The notes below the pieces were generated by a model that worked only from the letters and a program-made list of their open reading frames with translations, ran no database searches and had not been told where the DNA came from. 64,000 nucleotides of DNA from Enoplolaimus lenunculus (taxonomy: Eukaryota; Nematoda; Enoplea; Enoplida; Thoracostomopsidae): assembly GCA_030248215.1 (NCBI GenBank), contig JASANG010001630.1, positions 186,001 to 250,000 of the forward strand, in the 5' to 3' direction. This document shows positions 58,101 through 61,100 of this stretch, one piece after another (positions within the stretch are counted from its first letter, which is position 1; the number at the start of each line of letters is the position of its first letter). Position numbers and translations under genes: made by a program.

Positions 58101-61100
58101 AACGGTCCTTAGCCAAAGTGGAATTCTTGCCTTCTCCAATTTGTTGTTAAAATGTTAAAATTCCGCTTTAAAATAACTTCTGTATATAAATCGTGGCGTC
58201 AGACCATCCAGTTATCTGAGCTCAAACGCAGAACTCAGGCAGCTCATTATACTTAACTTTAAATTTAAGCGTAAAATAGCACTTAAACAGCGAACACGTT
58301 TTACTACACTACAACGTTTACTTGACACCAAATCAATTGCATGTGCCTTAATGCAACAGTTAAAGTAATATGTATGCATCAAACTTTTGTAACTTCCAAA
58401 AACGAAGACAAAAACCAAATGTTCTAAAAACAAGAAAACATAAAACTAACCCATGATGCTCTCTGATACAATCAATAACTGAATGCTATTTAATATTTAA
58501 GTATTCATCACAATTAATTAAATCAATATTGTTTATTTAGAATTATGACTTAAATTAATACTTTATAAGCAACAGGTGAATTTTTCCGTTATACGTATAA
58601 CCGTTAGTTTGTTATGCCAGGTTTACGTTATAACTGGGGCAGCCATAAAAAGTTGCGATCTAAATATTGGGTACTACACCAAAATGTGAATGTCATATTA
58701 AATTGGCTTACAAATCACTGTTCTCAAGCTATTGTTGTATACAAATAGCCATTTGTCATATGATACTACGCGACATTTTTGCGAATAACACATGATATTC
58801 CAAAATTCAACTAAATATCATTTGATATTTGTGCTCACGAATAAAACGGTTCAAAGTTAGATTCATGCTACATTAAATAAATTCAATACTGAATTAGTTT
58901 CTGGGCTTCTGTTTCTGGAGAAAATTTAGACACTTCAAGTTTTTATATTTGATAGCGGATAAACGAGCAGACAAAATGTGACCCGCTATTGTAATATCGA
59001 CGAAACGCTTTTCCCGTTGCACCAGTTATAACGCGAACTCTACATTAGCTTGTAGAAGGTAAATGTTATTAGACTATTCGTTTTATTACACGTAAGCTAG
59101 AGAGAAGTGTTTTATGTGTTGCCAACTGGCATATGCATAATTTATAAACTCGGTAATCAAAGTTCATCAAATATTAGTCATAGTCGGAGAGTTTGAGATA
59201 TCACAGGTATGCAAAAAGAACTTACTTATAAAATAACAGCTAACCCTGAACACAAATAAACACTCGTTTAATATACGAAACTAATACGTATACACTTTGT
59301 TACTGCCAGTAAGATTTATATAAGTAAATGCTTCTACATTTGACAAGTTCGATTGCAGTCGCTTTGGTGATCCGATTAAAAAGAACACGCTTATTAGACA
59401 ATTCAAATACAGATCAGATTTTTGTACAACCAAGATTTAATTTTTGTTTACTGCTTATTAAGTAGTTTGTGCTGATAAAAGTTCAACACCCAATGTTAAA
59501 TGTATATTTTCGTTGCTCTAACTAAAATAAAGCAAACATTCTTTTACAACTTCAATATATTTCGTAACAAAAAATCAACGAACCGTTTCAATTTTCAAGA
59601 TTTATATCAAAACTAGATATCCAAATCTCGTCTATCAATAATTCAACAAATTAGTCGTTGACACAAAAATAATCAAAACTCTTTTAATATCCGCTACAAA
59701 TGCATGAACAAACTTTTGTTATGTTTATTTAGTAACAACTACTTATCCAACAGTTACTAACATTGCATCATTAATTTTGTCGTTTTGGTAATCACAGGCG
59801 CACAGGCGCCTACTGTTCCGTCTCAAATTCAAAGAAGAGCAGTTAATTGCTGTAGTTTTGATAACCCAATTTTTAAACGACACCAGAATACCCGTTTCAG
59901 CTAACGGTAATTTTTGTAATTTTTGTGCTTGTATTTAAAAGATTAATTGTTAACACAAAACTAGTTCAAACCCTTTTAATATCCTGCACAATTACATGAA
60001 CGCACTAATTTTTTAACATATATTTGCTAGCAACTATTTACCCAACAAGATTTATATTATTTTATTACCACAACCATTTTGTTACTAACAATGCATTATT
60101 GATTTCGTTGCTTTGCTAATCACAACTACAGGCGTTCAGTGTTTTATTTTAAATAAAAGAGCGATTAATTGCTGTAGTTTTGCTTACCCAACTTTTAAAA
60201 CGAAACAAAATACACATTTCAGATAGTGACAACTTTTGTGCAAATAAGGTTAAATTTTGCTTTCAGATATAACTGCAAAATTTTCAAAGACTTTGCCAGA
60301 AGTGGTACAAACAGAGAAAGGCGGTAACATAGAGCTTGAAGTTGAAGTCAAAGACAAAACAGCAATAGCGGCGTGGACCAAAGACAAGCAACCACTGAAA
60401 TCTGGCGGTAATCGGGAAATCATATCCAAAGGTGTATCAAGGAAACTTATTGTTACAAAAGTAACGTCTGAAGATTGCGGAACATATGTTTGCCATCTCG
60501 ATGGATCAGAAACAACAACTCAAGTTAAAATAGCAGATGGTGTGTTTAAATTGTGGTTTGCATATTCAGTAGCAACATTATAGCTTTATGTCTAACTGTA
60601 GTTTCTGTTTCCACATTAATGTGATTCTGAGTCTTTCATGCTGATTAAAAATTCTTCGCGCAATGCTAAATATATGCTTTCGTTGCTCTAACCAATACAA
60701 AACCAACAATCTTTTGCAACTTCAACGTATTTCACAACAATAAACCAAAGTACTGAGTTAGTTTTCAACATATGTCAAAACTGGATAACAGCGCATTATG
60801 ACATTCGCATAACCATTCCAGCTATTTACTACAAATCTCGTTGTTCAATAATTGCACAGTTTAATTGTTAACCCAATACTAGTTCAAACTCTTTTAATAT
60901 CTTGCATAATTACATCAACGCACTAAATTTTTGACGTATATTTGCTAGCAACTATTTGTACAACAAATTTATTTTATTTTGTTACCACAACCATTTTGTT
61001 ACTAACAATGCATTATTGATTTCGTTGCTTTGCTAATCACAACTACAGGCGTTCAGTGTTTTATTTTAAATAAAAGAGCGATTAATTGCTGTAGTTTTGC

